Shown one piece after another: positions 4,552-6,717 of a DNA stretch of 6,717 nucleotides. The position numbers and the translations under genes were made by a program. Origin of the DNA: Candidatus Altarchaeales archaeon (lineage in GTDB: Archaea; Altiarchaeota; Altiarchaeia; IMC4; SCGC-AAA252-I15); the NCBI GenBank assembly GCA_016867655.1, contig VGJA01000057.1, positions 1 through 6,717 of the forward strand, in the 5' to 3' direction. A model generated the notes under the pieces. The model made no database searches. It was not told the origin of the DNA and saw only the letters and a list, made by a program, of their open reading frames with translations. The first letter of the stretch is position 1. Every line of letters starts with the position of its first letter.

Positions 4552-4558
4552 TCACCTC
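4552..4558 (-). promoter_or_regulatory. Strong Shine-Dalgarno of vapB
   Basis: GAGGTGA, 5 nt upstream of ATG 4546. It is the only clear Shine-Dalgarno in the window and implies that vapB has a short 5' UTR, unlike the leaderless genes around it. Confidence 0.75.
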
Positions 4559-4571
4559 GCCTGTGTTTTAA

Positions 4572-4599
4572 TTATACATAGGTATAACTAGTATATAAA
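4572..4599 (-). promoter_or_regulatory. vapBC promoter with inverted-repeat operator
   Basis: TTTATATA at 4599-4592 is a good TATA box, giving a start near 4569 and a leader of about 23 nt. Immediately downstream TTATAC (4572-4577) and GTATAA (4582-4587) are perfect inverted repeats around ATAG, placed between the TATA box and the start. AbrB-type VapB proteins repress their own operon through such sites, so this is the probable operator. Confidence 0.6.
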
Positions 4600-4614
4600 C
4601 AAATTCAAACTGGT

Positions 4615-5118
4615 TTAGGCATTTATGCCGGCATAGAGGATGAGGAATATTGCGCCCAATGTCACTCCAAGTATTCGGTCTGTTATTCCTCCGGTTTGTA
4701 TTTTGGTTTTGGTTTTGAAGGTCCACTGGGAGATTGGTTGGAATAATTTCACACCCATTGGATTAAAGGAGTCTGCAAGCAGGTGGCTTAGGTAGCCTAT
4801 TGCGTAGGGTATTGCCAAGTTTGCATTCATTTGCAGTTTGTTTAAAGCCAGAATGCCGATTCCGGTGGTTGCTATTAGCATTAATAGGCTGTGGGTTATT
4901 CCCCTGTGGTGGAAGGCGATTTCTATTAGTCTTGAGGTTCCCTGCAGGGTCCAGTGTCTCCGGCTTAAGAAGGCTTTGGGGTGGTCTAAGTCGGGAATCA
5001 AAGAGCCTAATGCCGCGGCAATGAGGCAGAGGTTCAGTGTCTTTGGGTCCATGTTTAGGTTGGCGTAGATTAGCAGTGTGAGAAGCAATGCTAAAGTCAG
5101 GTGTGTTAGTAGGTTCAT
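4615..5118 (-). CDS. DUF457/YdjM-family membrane metal-dependent hydrolase
   Basis: A 167-residue membrane protein. Conserved polar motifs sit between hydrophobic segments: THL (His6), SLIPDLDHP (39-47), HHRGITHS (70-77) and HLLADSFNPMGVKLFQP (112-128). These are the signatures of the YdjM/DUF457 family of predicted membrane-bound metal-dependent hydrolases; substrates are not known. Helices span about 5-18, 27-41, 77-92, 100-114 and 149-165. The ATG at 5118 lies 4 bp after the stop of the lipoprotein gene, so the two are probably one operon with coupled translation. A 23-residue upstream extension to 5187 is only the lipoprotein gene read out of frame. Confidence 0.83.
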   Translation of the reverse strand: MNLLTHLTLALLLTLLIYANLNMDPKTLNLCLIAAALGSLIPDLDHPKAFLSRRHWTLQGTSRLIEIAFHHRGITHSLLMLIATTGIGILALNKLQMNANLAIPYAIGYLSHLLADSFNPMGVKLFQPISQWTFKTKTKIQTGGITDRILGVTLGAIFLILYAGINA

Positions 5119-5122
5119 GTTC

Positions 5123-5317
5123 TCAGAAGGGTCTTGTTTCTTTAACGCACTTTCCGTCGTCGCACACTTCGCCGTAGTTGCAGTCAAAGCTGGTTGTGCA
5201 TTCTTCGCTTGCGCTGAAAGTGTTCCAGTCTCCGCCGCTTCCGCAGCCTGGGCAGCAACAGCAGCAGCCTGATATCAAAAGCACGCAGGCAAGCAGCAGT
5301 ATTAACAGTGGTTTCAT
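5123..5317 (-). CDS. Small poly-cysteine lipoprotein with a four-cysteine module
   Basis: A 64-residue protein. Residues 1-17 (MKPLLILLLACVLLISG) form a lipoprotein signal with lipobox ISGC; Cys18 would be lipidated and four more cysteines follow (18-22), then PGCGSGGD. The C-terminal part has cysteines at 40, 46, 52 and 57 in the pattern C-x5-C-x5-C-x4-C (CTTSFDCNYGEVCDDGKC), a small disulfide-knotted module frequent in secreted proteins. It shares the SG-CCCCC junction with the lipoprotein at 2863-3204 but no other clear similarity. Transcription is probably leaderless from TTTTAAAC (5348-5341), 27-28 nt upstream. Role unknown; co-transcribed with the DUF457 gene. Confidence 0.8.
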   Translation of the reverse strand: MKPLLILLLACVLLISGCCCCCPGCGSGGDWNTFSASEECTTSFDCNYGEVCDDGKCVKETRPF

Positions 5318-5350
5318 TCATTAATGTATCTATTTTAATTGTTTAAAAGC
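5318..5350. promoter_or_regulatory. Compact divergent promoter (lipoprotein / Nudix)
   Basis: Only 33 bp separate the two start codons. Minus-strand TTTTAAAC (5348-5341) is 27-28 nt before ATG 5317, and plus-strand ATTAATGTAT (5319-5328) is 26-28 nt before ATG 5351. Each gene's TATA-like box therefore sits against the other gene's start, and the promoters should interfere with each other. Confidence 0.5.
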
Positions 5351-5851
5351 ATGAGAGGTATTTCGAGTTTAGTTGAAAGGTTGGGCAGAAAGCTGCCCAA
5401 GTTTGAGGACGGCAGGATTGACTATTCTAAGTCGAAGGTGGCGGTGGTTTTGACCATCTTTATTAGACATACAGGCAGAATCCTTTTGCTGAAGAGAAGC
5501 AGCAGGGTGAGTTCTTACAAAAACAGGTGGAATGTTGTGGCTGGTTTTTTGGATGATTTGAAGCCTTTGAGAGAAAAGGTTTTGGAGGAATTGAAAGAAG
5601 AATTGGGCTTGCGGGAAAGCAGTATCTCTTGCATGCATTTTGGCAGGCAGTATAGGTTTAGAGACAGGGAGATTGATAAGACTTGGATTGTTTTTCCGGT
5701 TTTGGTGGACTTGAAAGAGAAGCCAGTGATTAAGTTGGATTGGGAGCATGTGGAATACAAGTGGGTTTTGCCGGAGGAGTTGAAAGATTTCGGGACTGTG
5801 CCTAACTTGGAGAAAAGCTGGAAGAACGCGTTAAAAGACAATGGATGCTAG
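5351..5851 (+). CDS. Nudix hydrolase with charge-swapped Nudix box
   Basis: A 166-residue protein from ATG 5351; a TTG at 5339 would add four residues but falls in the promoter. The Nudix box is residues 65-87, exactly 23 long: Gly65, metal-binding Glu80, Glu83 and Glu84, Gly86. Two consensus positions are changed, Lys71 (normally Glu) and Glu79 (normally Arg). The fold is otherwise complete: SKVAVVLTIFIRHTGRILLLKRS (28-50), the NRWNVVAGFLDD entry (58-69), and a C-terminal HVEYKWVLPEELKDF (133-147). It should hydrolyse a nucleoside diphosphate linked to another group; the substrate cannot be told. Its TAG overlaps the stop of the convergent decarboxylase gene. Confidence 0.9.
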   Translation: MRGISSLVERLGRKLPKFEDGRIDYSKSKVAVVLTIFIRHTGRILLLKRSSRVSSYKNRWNVVAGFLDDLKPLREKVLEELKEELGLRESSISCMHFGRQYRFRDREIDKTWIVFPVLVDLKEKPVIKLDWEHVEYKWVLPEELKDFGTVPNLEKSWKNALKDNGC

Positions 5852-6717
5852 CAGATTCTGTGCTGGACTTCATGTTTCACCGGAGTTGCAGGCTTCCTGC
5901 CTTTATACTCTTTCTCAAGGATGGTGCAGTCTTCCAGTATGTCTTTAAGCAGCATTTCAATCATGTCCCGGCTCAAGTTTTCCCTGACTACAATGCGCAA
6001 CACCGCAATGTCTTCTGCGTTTGGCGGGAGCGTGTAAGCCGGCACGATCCAGCCATGCTCCCGCAGTTTGCGGGACAAATCAAAGACTGTGTAATTCTCT
6101 TTTTTCTTTAGTTTGACTGCAACCACCGGCGTGAGCATTTTTTTGTTTAACATCTGGAATTTTCCACTGGCTTCAAGCTTTCCGGCCAGATATTTCGCAT
6201 TTTTCATTATGTTGTCCATCATCTGCCTATAGCCTGTTTTGCCGAGGCGGATTAGGTTGTAGTATTGGGCGATGACCATGCTGCTTCCTTTCGAAAAGTT
6301 TAATGTGTAGGTGGGCATTTCGCTGCCGAGGTAGTTAACGTGGAAGATTAGTTCTTCAGGCAGGTCTTTTTCATCCTTGAAGATTAGCCAGCCTACGCCT
6401 GGATAAACCAGACCGTATTTGTGGCCTGAAGTGTTTATTGACTTCACCTGCTTCAAACGGAAGTCCCACTTTAGTTTTGGGTGCAGGAAAGGCGTTATGA
6501 ACCCGCCGCTGGCGGCATCGACATGTATTGGAATGTCCCAGCCTTTTTTCTTTTTTATTTTCAGCAACAGGTTGTTGATTTCGCTTATTGGGTCGATGCC
6601 GCCTGTGAATGTAGTGCCTAACACAGCCCCCACACAGATGGTGTTCTCATCAATTAGCTTCTCAGCCTCCTTGACATCCAAAACAAAACGCCTTCTGCAC
6701 ATGGGAACAACCCTCGG
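5848..6717 (-). CDS. gadB: Glutamate decarboxylase (PLP-dependent), C-terminal part
   Basis: The frame continues past the right edge (PRVVP precedes the first Met at 6702), so the 5' end is missing. Numbering from that Met, HVDAASGGFITPF (60-72) carries Asp62, which contacts the PLP ring nitrogen, and SGHKYG (92-97) carries Lys95, which forms the Schiff base. These two are 33 apart, as in E. coli GadB (Asp243, Lys276). NFSKGSSMVIAQYYNLIRLG and the C-terminal AYTLPPNAEDIAVLRIVVRENLS also match GadB rather than the shorter archaeal MfnA enzymes. From Lys95 to the end is 189 residues, nearly the same as in GadB, so about 175 residues lie outside the window. The enzyme converts glutamate to GABA, consuming a proton. 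The tail ends KHEVQHRIC; GadB has a regulatory His near its end, but equivalence is unproven. Confidence 0.93.
   Translation of the reverse strand, partial: PRVVPMCRRRFVLDVKEAEKLIDENTICVGAVLGTTFTGGIDPISEINNLLLKIKKKKGWDIPIHVDAASGGFITPFLHPKLKWDFRLKQVKSINTSGHKYGLVYPGVGWLIFKDEKDLPEELIFHVNYLGSEMPTYTLNFSKGSSMVIAQYYNLIRLGKTGYRQMMDNIMKNAKYLAGKLEASGKFQMLNKKMLTPVVAVKLKKKENYTVFDLSRKLREHGWIVPAYTLPPNAEDIAVLRIVVRENLSRDMIEMLLKDILEDCTILEKEYKGRKPATPVKHEVQHRIC

Noticed and set aside
5119..5187. 23-residue N-terminal extension of the DUF457 protein
   Set aside because: It is the lipoprotein gene in another frame; ATG 5118 follows the lipoprotein stop by 4 bp and starts the first family motif.

Overview
The window reads as a piece of an uncultivated archaeal genome. 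The evidence is a tRNA gene interrupted by an intron with a canonical bulge-helix-bulge (BHB) splice motif, TATA-like boxes about 25-30 nt upstream of many start codons (leaderless style), one perfect archaeal Shine-Dalgarno (GAGGTGA), and small toxin-antitoxin genes of archaeal type. The lineage cannot be fixed from this sequence. A DPANN-type or related small-genome archaeon is plausible but is only an inference.

Layout. Positions 1-287 (minus) hold the N-terminus of an MgtC/SapB-type membrane protein that runs off the left edge. Positions 288-640 are non-coding but hold several tRNA T-arm-like fragments, two hairpins and a 17-nt copy of the 3' end of tRNA-Asp. Positions 641-1555 (plus) encode a Fic-domain AMP transferase with a C-terminal DNA-binding domain, preceded by a long palindrome at its promoter. 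Positions 1699-1934 (minus) are tRNA-Asp(GTC) with a 163-nt, hairpin-packed intron and a structured leader. Positions 2114-2783 hold a PIN-domain ribonuclease (plus) and a ribbon-helix-helix protein (minus), which face each other and overlap at their 3' ends. Positions 2863-3204 encode a small poly-cysteine lipoprotein, and 3265-3960 a class I methyltransferase-like protein.

The minus-strand block 5317-3972 carries a second poly-cysteine lipoprotein, a DUF457/YdjM-type membrane hydrolase, and an AbrB-VapB/PIN-VapC pair with its own promoter and operator-like repeat. A Nudix hydrolase (5351-5851, plus) diverges from the lipoprotein over a 33-bp gap. It converges on a glutamate decarboxylase (minus, 5' end outside the window), and their stop codons overlap in one CTAG.

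How it fits together. Nothing forms a single long pathway. The most interesting part is 460-1994. The 17-nt end of tRNA-Asp is repeated in direct orientation on either side of the Fic gene, in the geometry left by site-specific integration at a tRNA 3' end. The tRNA itself carries an unusually long structured intron. The rest is a toxin-antitoxin-rich accessory stretch mixed with small cell-surface and house-cleaning genes.
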